A stretch of 64,000 nt of DNA from Spirodela intermedia. Taxonomy: Eukaryota > Streptophyta > Magnoliopsida > Alismatales > Araceae. The stretch covers positions 9,294,327-9,358,326 of the forward strand of contig LR746272.1 in NCBI GenBank assembly GCA_902729315.2, given 5' to 3'. Made by a program: the position numbers and the translations under genes. Under the pieces are notes generated by a model. The model was not told the origin of the DNA. It saw only the letters and a program-made list of their open reading frames with translations, and did no database searches. Positions 28,419-40,353 of the stretch are shown here, piece by piece; position 1 is the first letter of the stretch; every line of letters starts with the position of its first letter.

Positions 28419-29728
28419 ATGGACGAGGAGTGGGGGAGGGTGGAGGAGCCGATGAGCCCCGGGTCGAGGCTGTTCCACCAGCCGAGGTTTAACTGCTACA
28501 TCGTGGCGCTGATGGGGTTCGGGAGAAGGATCGACCTGGACGTCGTCAAGGCCGGCCTGGAGTTGACCCTGATCCGCCATCCCCGCTTCTCCAGCGTTAA
28601 GGTAAGCCTCGAACCACTAGGGTTCTTCTTCTTCTTCTTCCTCCTTCTTCTTCTTCCTCCTTCTTCTTCTTCATCGTCATTTTATCTGCCAACAGATAGC
28701 AGAGGGGAGGGGGAGGCCAAGATGGGTTCGGACGAAGGTGGTGCTGGAGGACCACCTGGTTGTGGTGGAAGTGGACCCCCGGAAAGTGGAGTGCCCGGAC
28801 CGGTTCTTGGAGGACTATGTCTCCGAGCTCACCAAGACCACCATGGAGGACTTCTCCAAGCCCCTGTGGGAGTTACACCTCATCAACCTCCCGACCACCG
28901 AGGCCGAGTCGGTGGCCATCTTCCGGATACATCACTCTCTGGGAGACGGCACCTCGCTCGTGTCCCTCCTCCTCGCCTGCACCCGCAAGGCCGCAGACCA
29001 GAGCTCGCTCCCCACTCTGCCAACCAGCGGCAGGACCAGGAGGATCCCCCACCGCCGGATAACCACCGGAGACGACAAGCGGTGGTGGAAAGGACTCCTC
29101 GCGATGCTTCTGAGCCTGTGGGCGGCGCTGAGGCTGGCCTGGAACACGGCGGTCGACATGCTGCTTTTCGCGGCTACGGTGGCGTTCATGAAGGACGACG
29201 AGACGCCGGTAAAGGGGCAGCCCGGCGTGGGGGTCAACCCCAAGAGGATCGTCCGCCGCACGCTCAACTTCGAGGACATGAAGACCATCAAGAAAGCCTT
29301 GGGATCGGTGACTCTCTCTCTCTCTCTCTCATCCCTCCTCCCCATTTCGCCTCTCATAAGCTTGGAGGTGGGTTTCTGGTTCAGACGATCAACGACGTGC
29401 TGCTCGGCATGACATCTGCGGGCCTCGCTCACTACCTCCACAAGCGATACAAAGGTACTCTGTCAACAGGTCAACGAGAACCCGCAGTTTATCGTTTGGC
29501 TCTAACTCTAGTCTCTGACGGTTTGGTTCGATGGCTAACAGAGGAGGGCTTCGCCGGGAGGAGGACTCTGCCCGAGAATCTCCGCGTGAGGTCCGCCGTC
29601 CTTGTCAACATCAGACCGTCCCCGGGCATCCATGTGAGCTCCCGTCTCATTTATCCCTCTCACTTCTCTTGATTTAATATCTGGCTCTTCGCCAGGATTC
29701 CGTATCCCTTGTTCCCACAAGTGGTTCC

Positions 29729-29778
<50 letters not shown>

Positions 29779-30538
29779 CTCGCTCTAACTCTGGCCCCCA
29801 TGGAACCAGGCTCTGGCTGACATGATGGAGAAGGGCGGAGAGGGGAACATGAAGTGGGGCAACTGCCTCGGCTGCGTCATTGTCCCCTTCCCCGTCAAGC
29901 AGTGCGAAGATCCGCTGGACTACGTTCGCATGGCGAAGGCGGTGGCGGACAGGAAGAAGCACTCTCTCGAGTCAGTCTGCACTTTCCTAGGCAGCCTCTT
30001 GATACTCAAGGCCTTCGGCATCCAGGTAACCTGCCCCCCTCACTCCTCTCGCTCCAACTGTGTGGGGAAGGTCGTCCGCTGAACCACTTCATTCCCCCCT
30101 GCGCCGGCTCAACTCTCTCTCTCTCTCTCTCTGTGTGGAACGACAGGCCGCAGCGGTTCTTCCACACAGGGTGTTCTCTCACACGACGCTCTCCTTCTCG
30201 AATGTTATCGGTCCAGTCGAAGAGATCGCCTTCTGTGGCCACCCTCTGGTCTACCTCGCTCCCACCGTCTACGGCCACCCGCACGTAAGTATCTACGAAT
30301 TTATTCGTGCATATAATACTTTCTTTAGATTATGTACTCGGGATCCGGTGTCTGACATAGTCTGAAACTTGCTCAGGCTCTGACGGTTCACTTCCAGAGC
30401 TACATGAACAAGATGGAGCTCGTCATTGCCGCGGACGAATCCGTGATCACCGATCCCCACAAGCTCTGCGAAGCCATCGCTGGATCTCTCAAGCAGATGA
30501 AAGACGCCTCCGCCACCGTCGTTCCTGTGGGGAAATGA
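28419..30538 (+). CDS. WSD1: WSD1-type wax ester synthase / diacylglycerol acyltransferase
   Basis: Seven exons give 490 aa: 28419-28601, 28696-29307, 29385-29454, 29542-29633, 29810-30025, 30147-30284, 30377-30538. All phases agree. The condensing-type acyltransferase active site HHSLGDG is at residues 140-146 in exon 2, after the family strand KPLWELHLI. A hydrophobic segment at about 195-220 and the WSD1 C-terminal block (SFSNVIGP, then HFQSYMNKMELVIAAD) follow. Arabidopsis WSD1 makes cuticular wax esters from fatty alcohols and acyl-CoA at the ER; this member may do the same. The start is the first ATG after a GA-rich leader. Introns contain CT and CTT repeats. Which WSD paralogue it is cannot be told from sequence alone. 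Confidence 0.92.
28620..28675. repeat. (TTC)n-rich tract
   Basis: An imperfect ttc/cttcct run in intron 1 of the WSD1-type gene, probably also serving as its polypyrimidine tract. Confidence 0.85.
29731..29776. repeat. (CT)n microsatellite
   Basis: About 22 CT units in intron 4 of the WSD1-type gene, 35 bp before the exon-5 acceptor. Shorter CT runs occur in introns 2 (29309-29328) and 5 (30113-30132). Confidence 0.9.
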
Positions 30539-30880
30539 TAGATAGATAACGGTATACGTGAAGCGAGGTAGATATTATTATTAGATATCAGTGCATGGAA
30601 CCACCTATAGACATTATTATATGGCCCGAAGGTAGGTGCTCAATGGTGGAGAGAGAGAGAGAGAATCGGAGCTAGCTTTGAATTGAGTGGTGCTGCAGGG
30701 GGGTATCTCTCCGTCCTCACGTATCAGGAGAAGGGTCAGATTCTTCTCCTTTGACCGTGTAAGATCCAACGTCTCCCCGTTCAAAAATAGTCTCCACCTC
30801 CCCTTTCTTTTCTCGTGTTCCCCCGCCCTTAACTCGCTGTCGTTCCCTATTCCGAGGCCTTGTCGGCACAGGGAACAGAG
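30539..30880. other. Short spacer between WSD1-type and PR-1-like genes
   Basis: Only 342 bp separate the two plus-strand coding regions. The spacer must contain a 3' UTR and the next gene's promoter and leader. A short GA run lies at about 30651-30664. No clear TATA box was identified. Confidence 0.4.
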
Positions 30881-31465
30881 ATGGCGACCCCCGCCGCCTG
30901 CAATCTCCCTCTAATCCTGTTATTCGTCGCCGCCGCCTTATTCCCATCGCCGGCAGTCGCCGGCGGCGAGCTCCGGGGCCCTCCGATGGGATCCGTCGGC
31001 TTCCTCTTCCCCGGCGACGGCGGCGGCGCCGCCGGTGGCAAGCACCTGTCGCGGGAGTTCCTCGACGCCCACAACAGGGTCCGGCGATACGTCGGCGAGG
31101 CCCCCGTCGTTTGGGACCGCTCGCTGGCCATGTACGCCCGCCGGTGGGCGAAGCGCCGCCGAGACTGCCGGTGCATCCACTCCGGCGGCCCCTTCGGGGA
31201 GAACATGTTCTGGGGCACCGGCAAGGGCTGGCGCGCCGCCGACGCGGTGAGGAGCTGGGCCTTGGAACACTACGATTACGATCGCAGCAGCAATTCCTGC
31301 CGCCCCGGCAGGATGTGCGGCCACTACACGCAGATCGTCTGGAACGCCACCGCCATGGTCGGCTGCGCCCGCACCGTCTGCTTCGACGGCGGCGTCATCA
31401 TGGTCTGCAACTACCACCCGCCGGGCAACTTTATCGGCGAGAACCCCTTCGATTCCGCCGCCTGA
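30881..31465 (+). CDS. CAP-superfamily PR-1-like secreted protein
   Basis: An intronless frame of 194 aa. Residues 1 to about 27 form a signal peptide with a hydrophobic core ending at a likely AVA-G cleavage site, so the protein is secreted. The CAP domain starts at EFLDAHNRVRRYVG. It contains GENMFWGTG, the PR-1 signature MCGHYTQIVWNAT and the C-terminal CNYHPPGNFIGENPF. Conserved cysteines of the CAP disulfides are present. PR-1 proteins bind sterols and accumulate in defence; many PR-1-like members are developmental, so a defence role is not proven. The ATG at 30881 is the first true ATG of the frame. GC content is very high, especially at third codon positions. It lies close behind the WSD1-type gene. 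Confidence 0.93.
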   Translation: MATPAACNLPLILLFVAAALFPSPAVAGGELRGPPMGSVGFLFPGDGGGAAGGKHLSREFLDAHNRVRRYVGEAPVVWDRSLAMYARRWAKRRRDCRCIHSGGPFGENMFWGTGKGWRAADAVRSWALEHYDYDRSSNSCRPGRMCGHYTQIVWNATAMVGCARTVCFDGGVIMVCNYHPPGNFIGENPFDSAA

Positions 31466-31974
31466 ACCTCGCCGGACGTCACAAATAACGAATCCTCTTC
31501 CGATAAAAGACGACGACGATGATGATCTCCTTCCATTTCCCAATCCTTCCTGTTTCAGGCGCTTTCAACGCGCCCAGATCGAGCACCCTTGCGGCCTGTT
31601 TCAGGCCTCATGTATCCATCTCTATTATCTACGACGGAGGAAATCCAGCGCCTTGCCCGGCTTCGAGCATCTATCTGATCCCAAGACATAGCTCAGGTCT
31701 CTGCAATTAGACCGTTCCCTTGTATTATTAGATCCTCTGTAAACACATCAAAGGGCACTTCTCCTCCATTCTCACGATCATTTCTGAAAGGATGCACCTT
31801 TTCTTAGTTCGAGTTCGAACCAGGCGCCCCCCCCCCCACCGTCCTTCCATTGTCATGCGAGGGAAACACTGCGGGCTTCTCTCATCCCCTAATGGGTTTC
31901 ACTGCTAAAGCATGCGATAGCCCATGGAAGTCTACCCATGCAATAAAATGAAAAAAAAAAATGTAAATAAATTT

Positions 31975-32006
<32 letters not shown>

Positions 32007-34449
32007 GTGCATTCCTTCCTTCGGCCCATGTAGGTTTTGGTGGACATCGGAAACCTCCCCGCTGAATCCGACGATCGAGGAGCTACGTCGATGGAGTGCT
32101 CTCTACCAGGAGCAGCGTCCGCCTCTTCATGATATTTCTGCTATGAATTGATTAATTCCCCCCAACCTTCCATTCTCTAGTTTATTCGACGAACTGAAGA
32201 CGGTGCTCGTAGATTACAGACAGGGGTTTAACTTCTCGAAATGGACGTGAGATTGTCGTTTCAGGACGAATAGTCTCGACGACAGGCCTCGGTTTGTCCC
32301 GTCTCCATCACAGGATAGAAATATGTCGAGTACAGTGAAGAGATACAGGTCGGGGCATCTGATGTCACGCGAATAATTGAGCCGTGTAGCGCAAATGAGC
32401 CGACAGCGACTAAACTGAACCTCAAATAATTCTCCGCGGTGGCCGCCAAGGGTGTCTTCCTCTCCGCTGCTACAGGGCATCCTCGCGCCACCTGATTAGG
32501 GCGACTGGGGAGGCTCTGTTCGTCTCCCCCGAAGGAAAGGACAACGGGGGACGCCGTCGCAACGGACGAATGTCTCCAGGATCCGCTCTCCCCCTCCGAG
32601 ACAGGCCCTGAGTCGTCGTCGTCCTCCCCGAGCGAGTACACCGAGGCGATCCCATCGCGATCCCCCCTGCTCGTCCCGTCCACTCATCCCAGAGAGCGAA
32701 ACCCTTACACGCGTCCTTTCCTAGGACGCTTCGCGCCCCTCCACCTCCGGTTGTTGCAGGCACCGACCTCCCCCATCGTAGCTCCCCTGTGTCCGAACAC
32801 CACGTGGCGAGAAACTTCAGACCATGGATGACACGCCGGTGACAGACGACCGGGGGGGAGCGAATTCGGATGGTCTTATTCATCGCTCTCAGCAGAAGCC
32901 ACACCCCCCTCCGCAGATGCCCACAGAGGCGACGGACCCCACAATCACCTTCTTTTGTCCTCTCCCCGCGGTTAATTCAACGCAAGGATCGAGCACGTTT
33001 CAACGTGCCTGCGATTTAATGTTTTCACAAAAGACTGGGTTTTCCGTGGTTTCGTTAGATCCGAGATCCGCCACGATGTGACGTTCTTGACAGGTGTTCG
33101 ACCAGCTTCGTGCTTCAGCCTCGTCGAGGATAGATCTCAAGCCTCAGAAGTTAGGGTTCCGAGAAGATCAGCGGTGGCCTGGGCTGAGAGGGAGAGAGAG
33201 CTTGCTGCGAACCACCGGAAGCCATCGCGCGGTGTCCGAGGAAATCATTTAATTACTGGGAGACTCTTCAGCTGGTCGCTGTCTTCGCTGATCCCGACGG
33301 GATTTCATGTTGTCCTGAGGGATCGACTGTCACTTCCTTGCTCTCCCAATTACGACTTCCACGATGCTTCCCCTAAAACCCCTATTCCCACAGTTCCAAG
33401 AAAGATGACGCTTAACTCAGGATTATCCCTTGTTCATCACACGAACTTCACCTGGAGGGCCCGGTCAAGTATGTCACATGGGTCCACCTTGTAGCTCCTC
33501 TTTTAGGGTTTTTCCCTGACCATTCCCCACCTGGTAGAAGATGTCCGGCTCACGGCTGTGTTTGGCGACGCCGAGGGGCTGCCCAACCAATGGACAAACC
33601 CCGAATAAGCTCTCTGTCGATTACTGGGGAGCCCACAGCTTTTACAACCTCCACTAAGCGGGCATCTAGAGCTGACTTTATGATCTTGATGCCCACTGGA
33701 ATCCTTGTCCGGCTTCCCTACCTCCTCTTCTCTCCTCCATCCGTTTTCACCCGTCCAGTGCCATCTTCTCATGTCAAGTTTCACGCCCGATTAATGATAT
33801 CGAAAGCCTTTTTGGTCCCGATTCAGTCAGGTTTGACTTGGTGAAATTGATACTATGTCACACCAATGAGGTACGGCGTTCGTACTTGGATACCGTTGGA
33901 ACTATCATACGAGTAATCGTAGGGCAAATAACCGCAAAATAATGGAAAATAGTTTGAGACTGAACGAGATAACCTCAGACCTGATACGAATGATGAGGCA
34001 GGCCTGATTTACTTGGGATAATCCCGCCGCCCCAATACGTATTACGGAGGTATTCGCAGTTTGGTGAGCTGAGGAGTTGGAGTGTTTACAGGAGGTGTGG
34101 TGTTTTGGGGAGGAGGAAGAGTAGTCACAGTAGAAGAAGAAGAAGAAGAAATAATGGTGCAGCTGGTTCGCTGTTCATCTTAGGCCAGGTTTGTCTCCTC
34201 GCCATCTCCCCCCCCCCACCCATGGTTCTGCTTCAAGGCGGTCCTTGTCGGCATCGGCACAGCCAAGATGGTCAATTTGTAAGACCAGACTAGGCACAAG
34301 GTTTCCCTTGTGATTAAAGGAGCGTTGTTTTACCCGTGGAGGGGAGGCAAGCGGCCCAGTCGCGCCCTGGCAGGCGTTCTCGTGCGCAGATGGCCATGAC
34401 AGAAGAGACAGAAGGGTCTGGGGGGTAGCGATTGGGGGAGCGAGAGAGA

Positions 34450-34492
34450 AGAAGAGGAGGAGGAGGAGGAGGAGGAGGAGGAGGAGAAGGAG
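34450..34492. repeat. (GGA)n tract
   Basis: About ten GGA units with minor interruptions in the promoter of the CCT-motif gene, some 320 bp upstream of its start. Confidence 0.85.
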
Positions 34493-34683
34493 AGGGAGGT
34501 GGTTGGTGGGTTGGTGTGATGAGTGAAGAAAAGGCCAAAAGGCGAAAGCAAAAGGGAGATAGAAATACAGAGAAAGCGAGCAAATTTGCCTCTTATATTG
34601 TCGCGAAGCTGAGAAAATTTCCTCCGCGCCGTGTGCTCTCTCTCTCTCTCTATCTACCTCAAGAAGAGACCTGCGTTCGCAGG

Positions 34684-34690
34684 ATATAAG
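34684..34690 (+). promoter_or_regulatory. Probable TATA box of the CCT gene
   Basis: The heptamer atataag lies 113 bp before the CCT gene's ATG and just downstream of a CT-rich tract, a plausible arrangement for a short leader of about 85 bases. Confidence 0.5.
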
Positions 34691-34802
34691 AGGGGGAGGG
34701 GAAGAGTGGTGGTCCGCTCGTCGAGACTGCTTCGTCTTCTTAGACGGTGCTCTCGCTCTTCCGTTGGGGGGACCGTCTCTTGGGGGTGTTTTTCTCTGAG
34801 AT

Positions 34803-35056
34803 ATGCACGCAGAGGCTGGGATGCTATTTCCCTACCTCCAAGCCTTCCCTCCGGAGCTCCCCTACCACTTCCACCCCATGGAGGAGGAGCTCCTCTGCCG
34901 CCTTCAGACAAGCTCCGGTCACCTCCCCCCTCTGAACAGTCCCACGGTAACCATCTCCACTCGAATTCTACAGCTCCCTCCGTTTTGTTGCATCTCTAGC
35001 CTTCTCTTGTCTCCGGCTTCGCATCCCACCTGAGGACCGTATCATCATCCCCCCCC

Positions 35057-35088
<32 letters not shown>

Positions 35089-35993
35089 CTATCTATCCAT
35101 CTCTCCCACCGCCTCTCTGGAAAAGGAGGTAGCAGATGTGAAGGAAGGAGCAGGAGGAATGCGGCGAGCTTACCCTTTCCTCTTCCCCGGGGTAGAGCTC
35201 GGTACCTTCGTGCCACTGAAGAGGGGGGGGGGGAGGAGGAGAGAGGAAGGAAGACATTAAATGTCCATACAATGGCTCATTTTCACGGGAATACCCCATC
35301 GCCCGTGCCAAAGCTCCGACGACACCTCCGCCAGTAGTTTAGTGTTCTGCGGTACTAGATGACGAGATTCTCTCTTGGTCTCCGTGTACATAGACGTTGA
35401 CAGGGGGTGACGAACCGCACAGAGCGAGAGATATTTAATGAGATGTTTATCGCCTTCCTGCACAGAGAAACATGGTGAAGACACCGACCGTCTCCGACTA
35501 CGACCTGGGCGGGGAGGGGGACCTCTTCAAAGCGCCGGAGCCCATCGTGGAGGAGCCGGCGATGGTGCTCGACCCCGTGGCGGCGGCCATGTGGATGATC
35601 TCCAACGGCGATGCCGTCATCTCCACGAACACTTTCGAGGTCCCGGACGTCGATCCCATTCAGAACGAGCAGTTGTTGATTGACGCCGTCATCTCCACGA
35701 ACACCTTCGGTATCCCGGACGTCGATCCCATTCAGAACGAACAGCTGTTGATCGACGCCTTCTACGAGTCCTCCCAGCCGGAGGGGTTTCCGACGAGGGG
35801 GGAGGAGGAGAAACCAGATGAAGGAATCAAGAAGAGCGTCAGCTCCGGGAGCTTGGAGTCCTCGACACGGGTCAGCGAAGCATCGGCCGGACCAAATCTC
35901 TGCGCCGCCAAGGGAATTATTTCCGGAGATGTTCTTGTGATGCGGAGGGCGTGCAGTGAAGGAGATCTTCAGGTAAGAACTGTAAGATTATTA

Positions 35994-36046
<53 letters not shown>

Positions 36047-36699
36047 CGCTCTCGCTCTCTCAAATCAACCGTAGCTTCCGAGAATGAATGAATCGATGTC
36101 GGCCTTCTCTCGTCGACAGACGTACAGCAATGGCGGGGGGATGAGCTTCAGCGGGAGCACCATTCACCTTCCTTTCGAGAGGCTACTGAGCGTCGGGGAA
36201 GAAGACCGCCGGCAGAAGCTCTCCAGGTACAGGAAGAAGAAGACGAAGAGGAACTTCGGCCGGAAAATCAAGGTGAGCAACGGACAGTTTGCTAGCTCTC
36301 TCTGCAACTCCGACGCCCGATTATCGCTATCGCCCCCCTCCCCGTCCTCCCTTCGATTTTTTCTTCTTATGGGGAGAGAAATCTAGCGACCTGATCATCG
36401 ACAGGGGAAAATTTCCATATAATTCACTAAATGAAAACAACCTAAAACAAAAAGTCAAACAGTTTCACTTGGCAGTTTGCTGTACAGCCGCAAATTGGAT
36501 CTTCTCTCCTTTATTCGCCATCTGTACTTCAATTATGGGGGACGGTCACAGACTCGGACACAGACACAGAGAGAGAGAGAGGGGAGACGTGCCACGTGGC
36601 GAAAAAACGAAGCTTTCGCCTTCTGCTCCCTATGATACACTGACCGCTTAACTGCATATAGAACTCCATTGATTTCATGACAAGTGCCACCGTGTCTTA

Positions 36700-36735
<36 letters not shown>

Positions 36736-36863
36736 CGCAGTACGCTTGCAGGAAGGCTCTGGCAGACAGCCAACCGAGGGTGAGGGGGCGGTTCGCCAAG
36801 ACGGAGGATCCCGAACCGCCGGCGTCCAGCAAACCCGTTTCTCCTGTGCCGACAAACATGTAA
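34803..36863 (+). CDS. CCT-motif family transcriptional regulator
   Basis: Four exons in phase 0 throughout give 308 aa: 34803-34946, 35466-35972, 36120-36272, 36741-36863. The C-terminal CCT domain is split over exons 3 and 4: RRQKLSRYRKKKTKRNFGRKIKY-type basic half, then ACRKALADSQPRVRGRFAK. No B-box zinc finger or response-regulator domain is present, so it belongs to the CCT-only (CMF) group, whose members include flowering-time and sugar-response regulators. The acidic middle (residues 49 to 217) contains a 24-residue direct repeat starting at DAVISTNTF. The start is the first ATG after a TATA box and CT-rich leader; a second in-frame ATG lies six codons on. CT microsatellites occupy introns 2 and 3. 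It converges on the PH-domain gene. Confidence 0.9.
35613..35756 (+). repeat. 72-bp tandem duplication inside the CCT-protein coding exon
   Basis: Two head-to-tail units, 35613-35684 and 35685-35756, each 24 codons. Only a handful of substitutions separate them; most are silent, and the visible amino-acid changes are EV to GI after TNTF. Frame is preserved. Confidence 0.97.
35997..36043. repeat. (CT)n microsatellite
   Basis: About 23 CT units in intron 2 of the CCT gene followed by a CTCG-type run. A second CT tract at about 36703-36732 forms the polypyrimidine tract directly before the exon-4 acceptor. Confidence 0.9.
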
Positions 36864-37285
36864 AGAATGCCGTCCCTAGATTGTATATTACTGTTTATAG
36901 GCATGCGCACATACCCGGCATGTGGCGGCTTATGGAGAGAGAGAGGAAGAAGGAGAGAGAGAGAGAGCAAGCTCCCTTTGCCCCAAACATGGAGACGCAA
37001 AGATCCAGCCCCTGCCTCTACCGGGCGCTGTAAACAGCCTTGAATAACGCGAAACCCGGCCATTCCAGTTTCCCCAAGTTCAGCGTCTCCCTCTTCCTCT
37101 CCAGGGAGCTGCTTCTTGCCTCTGCTCCAAGGATTCGCTGAGCAAATTGCTTCAGCAGGCCCGTGAAAAGGGATGGAGACTGGGGACTAGAACGCCCCCT
37201 ACAACCTGTGGATCGTCATGTACAGAGAAATAAAATTAATTTCTCGGAGGGCAACAAATAATCTTCTGCCGCAGGAACAGGGCCG
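36864..37285. other. Convergent 3' region of CCT and PH genes
   Basis: 422 bp between two stop codons on opposite strands; it should hold both 3' UTRs. A GA-rich run lies at about 36933-36968. Nothing else is seen. Confidence 0.5.
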
Positions 37286-38572
37286 CTAATCCAGGTTCGA
37301 TCTGTCCGAGCCCTCGGGCGATCCCAAGTTGCAATCTTCCCGCAACGTGGTCAACCACGAGTCCACCTGGAAACAGAAGAGAGAATCGAGAGGTAAGACA
37401 GAAGGAACACAGATCTTCGCTGACTTTTCCGACTGGGAGCATTTCACATAAATGAGTGATCTTTGACCGTCTCCTATCTACCCATCAGTCTGACATTCTA
37501 ACCCATCAAGCCCCATTCCGGTGCCATCCTCTGTCACGTCGCAGATGCCCAGGACAAGAGGTCCATAAGAAGAGACAGCCATATGACAAATAGGACAAAC
37601 AGGGCAGGGCAGCAGAGGGAGAGAGAGAAAGAGGGCCCACCTGCGCTCTGGAGGGGCTGGCGCACTCGAATCGCAGGCCATGGCGCGTCAGGATATAAAG
37701 CGCATGCCGCGCTTCTTGATCCTCCGTGACGATCCTCGGCAGCAGGCCCACTTCGGTGATGTCGGATAGCAGGGTGGAGTCCTGAGGACTCAGATCTGCA
37801 TGAATCGCAACCTTCTTATGCACCTATATTGATATTTAATTGAAATACAGAAGGCATATATTTTACCTGTGGATCTGAGGTAGTAGAAGAGACATTGACC
37901 GCTGAGGACGACGAAGCGGGGGAGCCAGTCGTCGACCTCGACGTCGTCTATGATCGGTGGTTCTCCAGGAAGCTGGGTCCATCTCTGGAAGAAGAGAGGA
38001 GATTAAAAGGATAAGATTGACCGCTCTTGCATGATCTGAGGCAGCGAGAACGTCGATGCGGCTGGGATTACATTTCGGAGGTGGAGATAGCCAGCAAGAC
38101 GGGCAGACCTCAGGATCTCATCGACATGTTCCAGCCTGGGCACGCCACAGAAAGGTGAAATCTATCAGATTTAATCGGCAATCGGAGGAGGAAATCGCAA
38201 TGGGGCGGCACTAAATCCGATGGGGGTGGAAGAAGACAGCTAAAGAAGAAGAATTGAATCTTCGGTCTTTCATTCCAAAGTAAAAAGACCCAGCTAGAGC
38301 AACTCGAAGCTCGGCCGAGGTGGTGCTTACTGGGCTTTCAGATGGGCTTCTCTCTCTTCTGCGTCGGCGATTTCTGACCTGAGAGATTCCACTTGAGCGG
38401 CGGACAGCTCCACCTTCAGCCAAGAAAAAAAACCATTCTTTTTACCGAAGACTGAAGAAACCCAGATCAATTCAGGCTTTGCGACAGCAGAACCCACCTT
38501 GTCGCCATCGACCCCAGAGGACCAGGGGAGGCCTGGAAGGCTGAACAACCTCAGCATTGATCCAGCGTTCAT
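37286..38572 (-). CDS. Small PH-domain protein with N-terminal coiled coil
   Basis: Six exons with matching phases give 191 aa: 38572-38498, 38413-38331, 38135-38072, 37984-37867, 37795-37641, 37366-37286. After a short leader (MNAGSMLRLF) there is a predicted coiled coil beginning KVELSAAQVESLRSEIADAE. The pleckstrin-homology domain follows from LAGYLHLRNRW through DDWLPRFVVLSGQCLFYYL to the closing helix VDSWLTTLRED, with the conserved tryptophan in that helix. PH domains of this plant family may bind phosphoinositides or proteins; no enzyme activity is expected. The function of the family is not established. The chosen start matches the family's usual N-terminus as I recall it; an upstream leader exon could exist. 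Confidence 0.85.
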
Positions 38573-38887
38573 CAGTCGTCCGCCAACCCGTGTACGACGA
38601 CGGGATCTGTCCTAAAAGAGGGTCAACAGAGCTAAATGAATTCACGTAAAGTCAATAAAAATGGGCGAAAATAATCGTCAGCAGAATCTGGCACCTCAAT
38701 GGACACTCGGTCTTCCCTGTCCGAGGAGAGTCTTCCGATGAAGCTGGGCCTTGGAAGTGATCTGGGATGATCTCTATCTTCCCAAGACCATCGCCCATCC
38801 CTCCGACTCCACCTTGAGTGAGTCGGATCTACAGCGTCAGCCAAGATCTTCTGGCGAGGCTGCAAGAAGAGGTGTTCGAAGGAGTGT

Positions 38888-39155
38888 TCAGTCGTGGAAC
38901 CTTTCGTAGTCAAGAGTCATTAAGCAAGCATGGAGACGGACAACCACAGCTCACTAGAGGACGAAAGATGAGAGACCAGACAAGGGGGGGAGGCCCTGTC
39001 AGAGTTATTAGGGAAGTCAGCTCATGTTTCTGAAAGGGGGAGGTCTGGAATGAAGGCGTCTCATGCAAAATCGCGGAACCTTCCTTAGTCAGAGTTATTA
39101 AGGGAGCATGGAGACAGACAATCACAGCTCACCAGAGGAAGAAAATGAGAACCCA
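38888..39155. repeat. Pair of diverged direct repeats
   Basis: The stretch beginning at about 38890 (gtggaacctttcgtagtcaa ... agcatggagacgg ... cacagctcactagagg) recurs at about 39067 (gcggaaccttccttagtcag ... agcatggagacag ... cacagctcaccagagg). The period is about 176 bp. No coding sense is evident. Confidence 0.75.
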
Positions 39156-40353
39156 GTGAGGCCAGTGAAGCACGATGGCTCCTGTCCTGTTCATCTGATA
39201 TTCAGTCGCTCTGCTTGCCAGAGACAACCATTTAAGGAAAGAAATAATTTATGCCTTAAATGAGAGATAATCACCAGAGAAATCACTACTCATCCAGGTT
39301 TCTGGGGGAGCATCTGGAGAAGAAAGGAATCCCTCAGGAAGGTCGGCTTTGGAGGATTTTACCCATCCATGGCTCGAGCAATACCCTTACAGCGGCTGAT
39401 GACGAATTGAACGTCCTATGGCCATGGATCACAACTGTCTTAATGAGCGGGCAATCACAACGGTTCCCTTTCAATCTGTCAAGAAATCCAGCTTATGCAT
39501 CCGCTTTCCTCCGAGGAATCAGGGTTTTCTTCCGATCAGATTTTTCATGGGTCGTTAATCTTGGTACTCGGAGATTAACAAAGTCAGAAATACATATATG
39601 GTTTAAATCTGAATCGAACCTCGTCCTCTACCTCTAGATCGCCCGTAACAAGCAACAAGAAGAAGAACTCTTCGTTCTTTTTAATGAGTAAACCGGAAGG
39701 TTCAGTAACCCCGGAACTCCTTAACAGAGAGAAGAGCACCCGATTCGATTGAAACGGAAGCCGAGATCTGAGCATTAAAGTAAGCAGTTCAATCCGCGGA
39801 AACCCACGCCATGTGACAACAAAAGACGATCCGACCTAAAAGCATCCGGCGAATGAAAAAGGTAAACGACAGCCAGCCACCTCTTGTCCACGGAGATGAA
39901 TCGGGACATCGCCATCGGAAAATTTCACACCGCGATCAACCGACCTGAGAGCGATCAACGACGCGGGGTCTCTCCGACACACCGAGCTCCTGCCAAGGAA
40001 CAGGAACGAGGAGAGGGATTTCCTCGCGCCACACCGGCCGCAATCTCTCGAGGCGCTGAGAATCTACAGCCAAAGGTGAAAAGGGACCTCAAGACGGCGA
40101 TGCTTTCCCCTCGGCCTTGAAAGTTTGGTAAAGCTGTGCAGCCGGCGAACGACAGAGGAAGAATTAGGGCGAGAAGTAGGTCAACACAAGGTGGGAGTCC
40201 CGTTTTCGGGACGTGCGAGTCTTCCTGATGGCGAAGACGTCGCCTTCACTCGTACCTCCAGTGAAGCCGACGAGAAGTCTCTCCCCTATGGGACGTTTTT
40301 ACAGTTTTAATCGTGGGAGGAGGGGGAGAGGCAGTTTCTCTCAGGTCCTGAGG

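Larger units (their letters stand above)
31466..34802. other. Gene-poor interval
   Basis: About 3.3 kb without a recognised gene. A minus-strand frame of about 140 codons at 32261-32683, overlapped by another at 32470-32904, reads as acidic and serine-rich in part but matches no family I know. The plus strand shows nothing consistent. Low-complexity tracts occur at 31976-32007 ((GA)n followed by a G run), 34134-34150 (GAA) and 34450-34492 (GGA). The right end holds the promoter and leader of the CCT gene. Confidence 0.45.
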
